Source: Hydrangea macrophylla
Taxonomy: Eukaryota > Streptophyta > Magnoliopsida > Cornales > Hydrangeaceae
Direction: 5' to 3'
Length of the DNA: 64,000 nucleotides
Assembly: GCA_033977485.1 (NCBI GenBank)
Contig: CM066998.1
Location: forward strand, 50,744,274 to 50,808,273
Shown: piece after piece, positions 55,955 through 64,000 of the stretch
Position numbering within the stretch: the stretch's first letter is position 1
Layout of the letters: every line of letters starts with the position of its first letter
The notes under the pieces: model-generated
Told to the model about the DNA's origin: nothing
The model's database searches: none
Seen by the model: the letters and a program-made list of their open reading frames with translations, nothing else
Program-made: the position numbers and the translations under genes

Positions 55955-56201
55955 TAAATTTTTTTACTTAATATTTTATAATTATGCTTCAGTCTTTTCT
56001 TGTTGGTTTTAAGTATGATTCATTTTCAACCAAAAAAAATGATGGAAATTTAGTTCTTGAAGTTTTAGTTTGTTCTCTTTCCCACCATGTAATTGAGTTA
56101 GATGTTTGAGAAAAATGTTGAAGAAACTATAGATGCTTTTGTTAACTCACCATGTTGATGTAATTAAACTTGTTGGATCTGATGACCAGTATTTATCTCA
56201 G

Positions 56202-56611
56202 ATTAATGATATAAACACCCAGTTATTGAGAGAAAATATTTAAGGCTGATTAAAGACTTTTGGAGGAAGAATATGGTACTAGATTTAGACCTCAACGATC
56301 CACCTTTCGTAGAAGACATAATTCCTTTGGTCAACTCAGAGAGTGTTAGTCTCAACTTAGCTATGGGGCTTGGACTATCTCGTATAGGAGTGGGCACCGA
56401 CCTTGAGCCGATTGATGACGAAGTTGTTATATGCTCCCCAAGGAGCTTCGCTGAGGTATGCAATTCATATTTATATTACGTTCCTAAATTTTCTTGTCAA
56501 TTTTACTTGTGTAATTCTTTCGTATTTTGTAGGCGAGGGGCAAGTCTAGAAGGCACCGCGAAGTGATAGAGGTGCTTGATGTGGAGACTGAATTTCAACT
56601 CGGCCTTCCAG
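56202..56611 (+). CDS. RNF4-like RING-type E3 ubiquitin ligase, 5' exons only
   Basis: An exon with ATG at 56273 reads MVLDLDLNDPP, then DDEVVICSPRSFAE, and ends at GAG/GTATGC (56455). After a 77-bp intron the next exon (56533-56611, acceptor TTTTGTAG/GCG) continues ARGKSRRHREVIEVLD and ends at CCAG/GTTTTC. The phases fit. The pattern vLDLNxPP ... ISPRxFAEAxxxSRR is the N-terminal signature of plant RNF4-like RING proteins, as I recall it. The C-terminal RING finger is not in the window. The following intron contains the Athila-type element, so the gene is either broken here or has a very long intron. Confidence 0.65.
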
Positions 56612-56934
56612 GTTTTCAGCGATTACTTTATAGCATCTTGACTTACTTTTTATTAGTATGTTAGATGCATAACTTTGTTCTTAATATCAGTTATGGGTTA
56701 TTTGTTTGTAATTAATCGTTATTCCTTTTTAATTTGTTAGGTATATTGGTTAAGTTACGTTTTTGTTTATTTCCCAAAAATATTGATGCAATTTGCTTTC
56801 AGCTTTGTAAGATTTTCCCAATATCTCCTTGAGCCACCCTTACGCTATTGCAACCGCCACCTATTAATCTAGTTAAGTGCAAACATTAAACCTAATATTC
56901 AAAAAGCTGTCCCTGCTAGAAATTTTTTGATATT
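56612..56934. other. Start of the third intron of the RNF4-like gene
   Basis: AT-rich sequence follows the donor at 56,612. It joins directly to integrase sequence of the Athila-type element near 56,935, without an LTR. Confidence 0.45.
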
Positions 56935-57214
56935 TTAAAGCAGTAGGGAACGGGCCCATAAAGTCCATGCCCCAACAATCAAATATTTCAATTGTGATAA
57001 TAGGGGTTAATAGCATAGCATTTCTTTTTGAAATAGTACCTAGCTTTTGACAGCGTTGGCACGATTTGCAGAAAGAATAAGCGTCCTTAAATATGGTGGG
57101 CCAATAGAATCCGTTGTGTAGGACTTTTTGTGCGGTCTTTTGGGAAGAAAAATGGCCACCACATGCTTCAAAGTGGCATGAGGCTAAAATTACAGTTATA
57201 TCCTCATTAGGGAC
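56935..57214 (-). pseudogene. pol: Athila integrase, N-terminal part only
   Basis: The minus strand reads CHFEACGGHFSSQKTAQKVL, YWPTIFKDAYSFCKSCQRCQ and LGTISKRN, the H-x3-7-H ... C-x2-C zinc domain, followed after a stop by GHGLYGPVP / DFMGPFP in shifted frames, the first catalytic Asp region. The rest of the core is absent. Confidence 0.75.
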
Positions 57215-58744
57215 TCAACGCCTGATGACCTGATCAGCACAATACTTGAATAAATAAGGGTCATCGAAAAAGAAATGGCGTGCGAACGAGAGGAACCGCT
57301 TCCTGTCTTGATTTGACCAGTGTCTAGGAGTTTCTCCTACGGCCAGGTAGTTTACTATGTCTGCATACCAGGGTAAACCCACGACTGCCATAATTTGCTC
57401 ATCCGGGAATTCATCTTTGATTGGTATAGGCTCAGTATTGTCAGTAAATGTTAACCGAGATAAGTGGTCAGCAACCACATTCTCTACCCCTTTTTTATCC
57501 TTTATAGTGATATCGAATTCCTGGAGTAGGAGTATCCATCAGATAAGCCTCTGTTTCGCGTCTTTCTTAGATAACAGGTACTTGAGGGCCGAGTGGTCAG
57601 TAAAACAGACTATTGGGGACCCTATCAGATAGGACCTGAATTTTTCCAACGCGAAGACTATTGCCAGTAGCTCTTTTTCAGTAGTTGTGTAGTTCATTTG
57701 GGCTTCGTTGAGTATTCGGCTGGCATAGTATATGACATAAGGCTTGTCGTCCTTCCTCTGTCCTAGGACTGCACCAATGGCATAGTCGCTAGCATCGCAC
57801 ATTAGTTCAAATGGCAAACCCCAGTCGGGTGCCTGTATTATCGGTGCGGAGGTAAGGTGATTTTTTAGTGTATCAAAAGATATTTGACAATTTTCTGACC
57901 AAACAAAAGGTGCATCTTTGACTAGGATTTGGCACAATGGTCGTGAGATGGCACTAAAATTTTGGATAAAGCGTCGATAAAACCCAGCATGTCCCAGAAA
58001 AGAACGGATGTCTCGGACTGTTCGAGGGACAGGCAAATTCGAAATTATATCGATTTTTGCTTTATCAACTTGGATACCTTTGTCATAGATAATGTGGCCG
58101 AGGACAATTCCTTTGGTCACCATGAATTGACACTTTTCCCAGTTTAGTACTAGGTGTTTTTCTTCACATCTCGCTAACACTTTCTCAAGGTTTTCTAGGC
58201 AGTTATTAAAACTATGACCGAATACTGAGAAATCGTCCATGAAAACCTCAAGTGTCTGTTCGACCATATCGCTGAAAATACTTAACATGCACCGCTGGAA
58301 AGTGGCAGGTGCATTGCATAAGCCAAAAGGCATACGACGGTAGGCGAACGTACCGAATGGACATGTGAATGTCGTTTTCTCCTGATCTTCAGGTGCAATT
58401 TCAATTTGGTTGTAGCCAATATATCCGTCCAGGAAGCAATAAAATTTGTGTCCCGCCACTCTTTCTAGCATTTGATCCATGAATGGCAATGGAAGGTGGT
58501 CTTTCTAGGTCACAGTATTTAACTTTCTGTAATCAATACACATTCGCCATCTAGTGGGGACGCGTGTTGGTACTAACTCGCCGTCTTTTTTTGGGATAAT
58601 TGTTATACCAGCCTTTTTGGGCACTACTTGGGTAGGACTAACCCAGGGGGTGTCAGAGATAGGATAGATAATCCCAATGTCAAGAAGTTTTAGGACTTCC
58701 TTCTTAATGACTTCTTGCATGTTGGGATTCAGACGCCTTTGCAT
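57215..58744 (-). pseudogene. pol: Athila reverse transcriptase and RNase H, broken
   Basis: RT begins near 58,744 (IIYPISDTPWVSPTQVVPKK, RMCIDYRKLNTVT), stops at TAG 58505-58507, then continues to 57,539: LDGYIGYNQIEIAPEDQEKT, MPFGLCNAPATFQRCM and the catalytic FMDDFSVFG, with both Asp residues intact. RNase H follows (FELMCDASDYAIGAVLGQR, TEKELLAIVFALEKFR), then a TGA at 57539-57541 in KQRLI*WILLLQEFD. The connection to integrase (VVADHLSRL) is open from 57,478 to 57,215. Confidence 0.92.
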
Positions 58745-58747
58745 TTG

Positions 58748-59857
58748 TCATGAAGGTTTAGCGTCTTCCTCTAGATAAATCTTATGGGTGCAAATCGATG
58801 GGCTTATGCCTTTTAGGTCAGCAATAGTCCATCCCAATGCTCCCTTGTGCAGTTTGAGCATTTGAATCAACTTATCCTCTTTTTCGGAATTTAACGTGGC
58901 TGAGATTATAACAGGATACGTCTTTTCAGTCCCCAGAAAAGCATATTTGAGCTCTTTTGGAAGCTCCTTTAATTCTAGATAAGGAAACTGAAAATTTGAA
59001 GGCATAGTTAACTTGGTTTTTGGAGGTAAGGGTTCGTATGGTGTGACCCACATGCATTCATCTCTATCTTCCTCCTTTGTTTCCATCATAAGGCAGGCGT
59101 GATTTAGGGCAGCATCCAATGGGGTAGAATCATTAGATTGATAGGTAGTGTCGAATTGTGACACAACTACCTCCAAGGGATCTTTATACTCTACAAGATC
59201 AGCCTCATCTTCGATGACCATTTCAATGCAGTTAACTTCTTCGTCATCCTCATATTCTTCATGTCGGGGATTTGAGAATATCTTGACATTTAAAGTCATG
59301 TTCCCGAATACAATGGTCATGATACCACTTCTTATTTTGATTGTGGCATCTATGGTGTTGAGGAATGGACGTCCAAAGATTACCGGGATTTGTGAACATG
59401 GGTTAGACACAGGTTCAGTGTCCAATATCACAAAATCGACCAGGAAGATGAATGTATCTATCTGTACCAGGACGTCTTCCAGTATTCCTCTAGGATATTT
59501 GACTGACCTGTCTGCCACTTGTAATGCAACTCTGGTGGGTTTGAGTTCACCCAACCCTAGTTGTTTATAGACTGAGTATGGCAATAGGTTTACACTCGCT
59601 CCTAAATCAAGGAGTGCGTTGTCTATCCTTTGATTTCCAATTCTACACGAGACCGTTGGAGTGCCAGGGTCCTTGAGCTTTGGAGGCAATTCATTTTGAA
59701 TAATTGCACTTGCTTGGCAAGCAACATAGGCATGTTTCTTTACACTTTGCCTCCTTTTGACCGTGCATAAGTCTTTTAGGTACTTAGCGTAGGCTGGCAC
59801 TTGTTTGATTGCATCCAGGAGCGGGAGATTGATTTTAACTTGTTTGAACAACTCCAA
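58748..59857 (-). pseudogene. pol: Athila protease region, broken at its end
   Basis: A 369-codon open stretch. QVPAYAKYLKDLCTVKR and ELPPKLKDPGTPTVSCRIG precede the protease-like core LLDLGASVNLLPYSVYK (active-site D-L-G) and VIFGRPFLNT. It continues into the acidic linker before RT (AFLGTEKTYPVIISATLN). It ends at TGA 58748-58750 in EDAKPS*QMQRRLNP, where relatives have Arg, so a CGA-to-TGA change is likely. Confidence 0.9.
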
Positions 59858-61641
59858 AAACTCCTGATTCTTTGCCTCGTTCTGGGGCTTCTTGAGCCTT
59901 TGAGGTTAAGGTGCATGGAAAGGGCATTTAGGTAATTCGTCAATGACAGGCTCCTTTCCAGGTCTTCTCTCCACTTCTTATACTTCTTTAGGAGTGTCCT
60001 TGTTTGGTTCTAATGGTTTGTCATTAGTGGACGACTCTTTTACTTGAGTAGATGGTTCGCTCCTAATTACCACTTCCTCCTCTTCATACTCCTCGGGAGT
60101 GAATGAGGCATGTTTTTCCCTATGACTTTGTCGCTTCTTAATGTAGTCACGGCTTTTGCCTGTTCATGATTAGGAGGGCCATTGGTGTAACCCTTAGGGT
60201 TTGGAAGTGGTTGAGCGGGAAATGTGCCACTCGAACCCTCTTGTCGTGCATCCATCCTCTCTAATGTCGCAGACATTTTGCTCATCATTTGAATTAACTG
60301 TTGCGTTAAACTCGCGTTAGAGAGTGGATCTTCCTCTTGCACCTTCTTGTGAGGTGGCACATAGACATTTGCTTGTTGATTGTGTGAGGGTTGAGCGTTG
60401 TTGTAGTTATTTGTTCTATTCTGATTGAATGGCTGGGACTGCCTGTTGTATTGCCCTTGATATTGATTATTGTTATTGTAGGGCTGTTGTTGTTGAAATT
60501 GGTTTTGGGTCCCTGCATTGTTTTTCCAATCAAAACCGGGGTGATTCCATCTATTGTTGTTATTTTGCGAATTGTAATTATTGTAGGAATTCCCCGCCCC
60601 CCTATACCCTTACATGGCATTCATTTCCATGGGGGGTTGTTCTTGAAAATATGGCACATTGGGACAGTATTGAGTAGTATGTCCCAACATATTACATGTG
60701 CCACATGGTTCTTCAGCAAAAAACTGCCTAGAATTCTCTCCTTTCATCCCCAATTCTTCCACTTTCTTTTCTAGTTCTTCATATTTATTCATCAGATGGT
60801 CCTCGCTTTGTTGATATAAACTTTTCTCTTCTACACAGGAGATCTGTGAGCGTGGGACATCTTCCGAATTTGACCACTCATGGGCATGTTCAGCTAGCCA
60901 CTCAAAATGAGCTTCAGCTTCCTCCGTGTTTTTGCGAAGAAATGGCCCTGAACTCATGGTCTCGACCAACTTTTTAGTTTCCCCATTCAACCCTTCATAG
61001 AAATAGCTTATGGTTCGCCATTTCTCGTACCCATGATGTGGGCATGAGAGTAGCAAATCCTTGAAACGCTCTCAAGTTTGGGTGAAGGTTTCATTGCTCT
61101 TTTGTTTGTAAGAGTTTATTTGACGTTTAAGCTCGGTGGTCATGCTAGGTGGAAAGAATTTCTTCAAGAAAGTAGTGTTCATCGCATGCCAGGTGTAGAT
61201 AGAGTTTGGCTTCAAGGTGAGTAACCACGCTTTTGCTTTATCTTTCAGAGTGAAAGGAAATAGCATCAGACGTGTTACATCTACAGGACAATTCTGTGAG
61301 AAAGTTTTACAAACGTCCTCAAAGTCCTTGACATGTAGATACGCCTTCTCGCTCTCCATTCCATGAAAGGTAGGAAGGAGTTGAATCATTCCATTACGAA
61401 ATTGGAATTCGCCTGCATGAGGTGGAATGAGAATACAAGATGGCGTAGGTGCGTGTTCAGGTGTCATGAGGTCACACAAAGGACACAATGAATCGTCGAT
61501 TGGTACGACCACATTATCACTGTTTTCACTTTGATTATCAGCCATTGAATTGATCGGTGTAACTATGGGGTTAATCGAACTAGATGAATTGGATAAATAG
61601 AATGGGTTTCCGTAAATTCCTTCGATGGAATTATCGGACAT
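59858..61641 (-). pseudogene. gag: Athila gag, broken
   Basis: From 61,641: ILIPPHAGEFQFRNGMIQLL, FHGMESEKAYLHVKDFEDVC and LRLFPFTLKDKAKAWL-like (here LMLFPFTLKDKAKAWLLTLK) form the Athila gag core. TGA at 61072-61074 replaces the Trp of FTQTWERF. The next frame (61,056-60,610) carries CGTCNMLGHTTQYC, a C-x2-C-x4-H-x4-C zinc knuckle. A frameshift near a C-run at about 60,595-60,602 precedes a Gln/Asn-rich linker and MPPHKKVQEEDPLSNASL (60,360-60,067). More stops follow to 59,858. The plus-strand frames here are shadows. Confidence 0.88.
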
Positions 61642-61751
61642 AAAGGGGAAGATCCTAAGGAATTTTTAATCTAAAGAACAAAAGAAAAAGAAAAAAAAAA
61701 CAGAAAAAGATAAGAGAAGATTGAGGTAATCGAAGCGTTAGCTTGTCGCCT

Positions 61752-61769
61752 TCCCCGGCAATGGTGCCA
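61752..61769 (-). other. Primer binding site, Athila type
   Basis: On the minus strand TGGCACCATTGCCGGGGA is two changes away from TGGCGCCGTTGCCGGGGA, the typical primer site of Athila/Tat elements. It lies 6 bp inside the LTR end. Confidence 0.85.
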
Positions 61770-62445
61770 AAAACTTGACACGACTAAAAAGTTGTGCGCT
61801 CTTGTGCAACACCCAAGTGTAGGTGATCGTGCAAGTAATATAGTACTGAAAGTCCAGGTCGATCCCATAGGGAATGTGTTAAACTAATTACCTAGATTAT
61901 TCTCAAACAAGAAAATAAAATCCAATACCTTTTAAAGGAATGTAGAACGCAAAGTTCCACAGTTTAACAACTACTAAAATGAAGCAACTAAACTAAATTA
62001 ACTAACTACACACTAATTAACTAAAACAATAATTTAAAATGTATTTCTTTTCTTAATTAAAAAGGAATGTTGGGATTACACGAATCCACTGCAACCTAGC
62101 CATCTACCATGCAATTACGTTGAAGCTCAATGGGGTACACTCTCTACAGTATTCCGTATTTCTCTTAAAATAAAGAATCTATAGTCCTTTCATGATCGGG
62201 ACTATATCTTTACAATGGAGTTTAAAATACACAAAGGCAGTTTAAAACAATATTTGAGACTCTCACCTACAATGGTATTAGCATTGAGGGTGGTTTGCAA
62301 AATATATTGAAGAAAAATGCCTCAAGGCTTAAAGTTCGTAGACTGTTTTGACAAACTGAGCATTTTGGGACAATTTTATAACAATCCAGTAAAACAGAAA
62401 GTCTAGGAATACTGTATAGAATATACCCAAGAATCAGAGAGTTCA

Positions 62446-62560
62446 TCGATCGACGCGCTTTCGATCGATCGAATATCTTCATCTCTCGATCGATCGAACT
62501 TACTTCGATCGCTCGACTGTGTCTCTGGTCCGATCGATCGAACTACTTCGAGCGATCGAA
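62446..62560. repeat. Phased TCGATCGATCGA palindrome array 1
   Basis: Palindromic 12-mers or close variants start at 62446 (short), 62461, 62486, 62505, 62530 and 62548. The last five alternate spacings of 25, 19, 25 and 18 bp, so pairs repeat about every 44 bp. Sequence between them is poorly conserved. Confidence 0.85.
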
Positions 62561-63052
62561 CACATAAATTAATCTGCTGCATGGCAGAGACTTGAGATCA
62601 CAATTTCATCGTGATCTCCCAACCCGGAGACTACTAAAATATAGTCTGGAGTGTCACAGATTTATTCTTAACGTAAATATTCATTAAAGTTGTGTTTGGT
62701 TGAAATTTAAACATGCGATCAATGTAAAACAATAGTGTCTACCAACAAGTAAAACTACAATCTACTCAAACATAAACTATGTAAACTACTAAAAGAATGA
62801 AAACAGAACTGATATAACAAAACATGGAACGAACTAGCTATGGATAGACTTTAAACTTCAACCAAATTCAATATCCAATCACCAACCCTACAAAAATCAA
62901 AGTAGAACACTCTCTCTCTATGTAAAAACTGATAAAAGTAAAGTGGGCGTCCCCATAGACGTACACAATACGAGTTTATATAGAAACAACCTAATGCTAG
63001 GGTTAAACATCCCCCTCTGCTGCGAGCGCGTATAATCTGATAAAAGGCATGT

Positions 63053-63160
63053 TCGATCGATCGAACAATTCTCGGTCGATTGAACTTCTGGAACTTCGAT
63101 CGCTTGAGCTTCTCTCGATCGATCGAGACTTCGATCGATCGAATGGTCTTCAATTGATCG
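63053..63160. repeat. Phased TCGATCGATCGA palindrome array 2
   Basis: Copies or variants start at 63053, 63072, 63096, 63115 and 63131, with a weak one near 63151. The 19, 24, 19 bp spacing again gives a repeat of about 43 bp. It lies some 490 bp from array 1 in the same LTR. Confidence 0.85.
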
Positions 63161-63417
63161 AACTCTGTATTTCAACTTTTGACTGTCTTCATTAGAATTC
63201 AGCATTTCCTTTTATCGTTATTTTACAATTCTTCACACAGCAACTGTTAATCTGCACAAATTACAGCTAAAACAAACAACTTATCATAGTTTAATCAATA
63301 TGTGTATAAACTAGCATTGTAATTCAAATTGTAGATAAATGGAGGAATTGTAAACTAAATCAATACATTTTCTTCTTTTAGCGCGGTTGTATTTTACAAA
63401 TACCCTCGCTTGTCAAT

Positions 63418-63660
63418 ATATAGATTTACTTGTTTGGTAAATTGGTAATTATTATTATTTTTTTTTTGTGCTTTGGGAGCAAAAAAAAAAAATTTTAATT
63501 TTAGTTTATATACATATTTTAAATTTTATTTTATTTTTAATTATTAATTTTTTTTATTACATTAGTTATTAATTATTATATATTGATTTACTTGTTTGGT
63601 AAGTTGGTAATTACTCTTTTTTTTTTCTTTGGGGGCAAAAAAACAATTTTAGTTTATATT
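63418..63660. repeat. Two-copy tandem repeat of about 165 bp, AT-rich
   Basis: GATTTACTTGTTTGGTAA(A)TTGGTAATT, then a T-run, CTTTGGG(A/G)GCAAAAAAA and ATTTTAGTTTATA occur at 63,424 and again at 63,590. It is non-coding. Confidence 0.75.
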
Positions 63661-63779
63661 TTAAAAAAAAAATATATATATATTTTAATTCTTATTTATA
63701 ATATTTGTATTTTAGATTTTCAGATTATTAAAAATTATTTTTGGAACTAAAAAAAATGCCTCAATTGCACTTAAATACT

Positions 63780-63955
63780 TAATCAGGTCAAACAGGTTAG
63801 ACGTGTTGACCCGCTTAAACCCGTTTTATTAATCGTGTCAAACGGGTCGACTCGTTTATGACCGGTGACCTTATACGAGTCATCCAAACCCATTTATTTT
63901 TGTGTCGGGTCGTATCGAGTTGCCGTGTCAGGTCGAAAATTGCCACCCTTACCAA
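63780..63955. repeat. GGGTCGACCCG-type dispersed repeat
   Basis: GTTGACCCGCTTAAACCCG, CAAACGGGTCGACTCG and GTGTCGGGTCG end with AAAATTGCCACCCTTACC, whose complement GGTAAGGGTGGCAATTTT is a common terminus of plant hAT-like repeats. Only part of such an element is recognisable. 63,956-64,000 shows nothing. Confidence 0.5.
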
Positions 63956-64000
63956 GTAAACTCTGCAAGCCATGAGAATTTATGCAGTTATGGCATTGTG

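Larger units (their letters stand above)
56935..63415 (-). mobile_element. Athila-type Ty3/gypsy element, minus strand, 3'-truncated
   Basis: From right to left: an LTR, a primer site of Athila type, gag, protease, RT, RNase H, then the zinc domain and first part of the integrase core. Sequence identity to integrase ends soon after DFMGPFP near 56,935, so the rest of integrase and the 3' LTR are missing. Lineage: ELPPKLKDPGTP and DLGASVNLLPYSVYKQLGLG in the protease region and FMDDFSVFG in RT are the Athila pattern. Several stops show that it is inactive. Confidence 0.9.
61776..63415 (-). repeat. 5' LTR of the Athila-type element
   Basis: On the plus strand it runs from TGACACGACTAAAAAG to CCCTCGCTTGTCA, so both ends have the TGACA/TGTCA symmetry of an LTR. 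It is 1,640 bp long. The inner end is fixed by the primer site; the outer end is inferred from the terminal symmetry, since no second LTR is in the window. It carries two arrays of TCGATCGATCGA palindromes. Confidence 0.65.

Noticed and set aside
55775..56012. Cys/Val- and Glu/Arg-rich ORFs
   Set aside because: They are translations of the (GT)n and (GA)n microsatellite.
59148..60774. Plus-strand ORFs (140, 127 and 82 residues)
   Set aside because: They are antisense shadows of Athila gag and protease.
62851..63205. Minus-strand ORFs with RSIDRS repeats
   Set aside because: They are translations of the TCGATCGA arrays inside the LTR.

Overview
This is a stretch of plant nuclear genome, almost certainly a eudicot. 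It is AT-rich and gene-poor, with spliced genes, Tekay-, Athila- and Ty1/copia-type retrotransposons, an Au-type SINE, Helitrons and many MITEs. Nothing prokaryotic or organellar is visible. The mix of MITEs and repeats would suit a woody asterid, but the sequence does not name the species.

Host genes are few. (1) A two-exon gene at 35,701-39,414 encodes a ribosome-inactivating-protein-like (RIP) domain followed by a DUF6598 domain, the JIP60-like layout. Its 2.2 kb intron holds a second copy of its own promoter region, and that copy is split by a minus-strand Helitron. (2) A DUF247 (UPF0481) gene at 46,832-48,122 is broken by one nonsense codon and by a frameshift just before the C-terminal membrane helix. 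(3) The 5' exons of an RNF4-like RING-type E3 gene lie at about 55,480-56,611. The intron that follows is occupied by a 6.5 kb Athila-type element, and the rest of the gene is not in the window.

Mobile elements cover most of the rest. 1-1,214 is an AT-rich tandem duplication. 1,215-9,008 is a full-length but dead Tekay-like chromovirus with 1.54-kb LTRs and a 5-bp target site duplication (TSD). 9,380-10,990 is the non-coding remnant of another LTR element and carries a strikingly regular 72-bp palindrome array. 11-20 kb is intergenic DNA with microsatellites, four Helitron-type 3' ends and six MITEs. 20,523-21,087 is a solo copia-type LTR and 21,168-21,328 an Au-type SINE. 25,890-32,821 is a copia element on the minus strand, inserted inside a Tourist-like MITE; its LTRs are almost identical but its coding region is badly decayed. 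32,896-33,270 is a PIF/Harbinger transposase fragment. 40-51 kb is a dense MITE field (Mutator-like, hAT-like, Stowaway-like). 52,063-53,778 is a small coding-free LTR element. 56,935-63,415 is the Athila-type element, whose LTR contains two arrays of phased TCGATCGATCGA palindromes.

The most unusual signals are the regularly spaced paired palindromes in two different LTR contexts (10.5 kb; 62.4 and 63.1 kb), the mismatch between young LTRs and decayed coding in the copia element, and the promoter duplication in the RIP-like gene intron, which gives a natural empty-site/filled-site pair for the Helitron. All calls come from reading the sequence; no database search was run.
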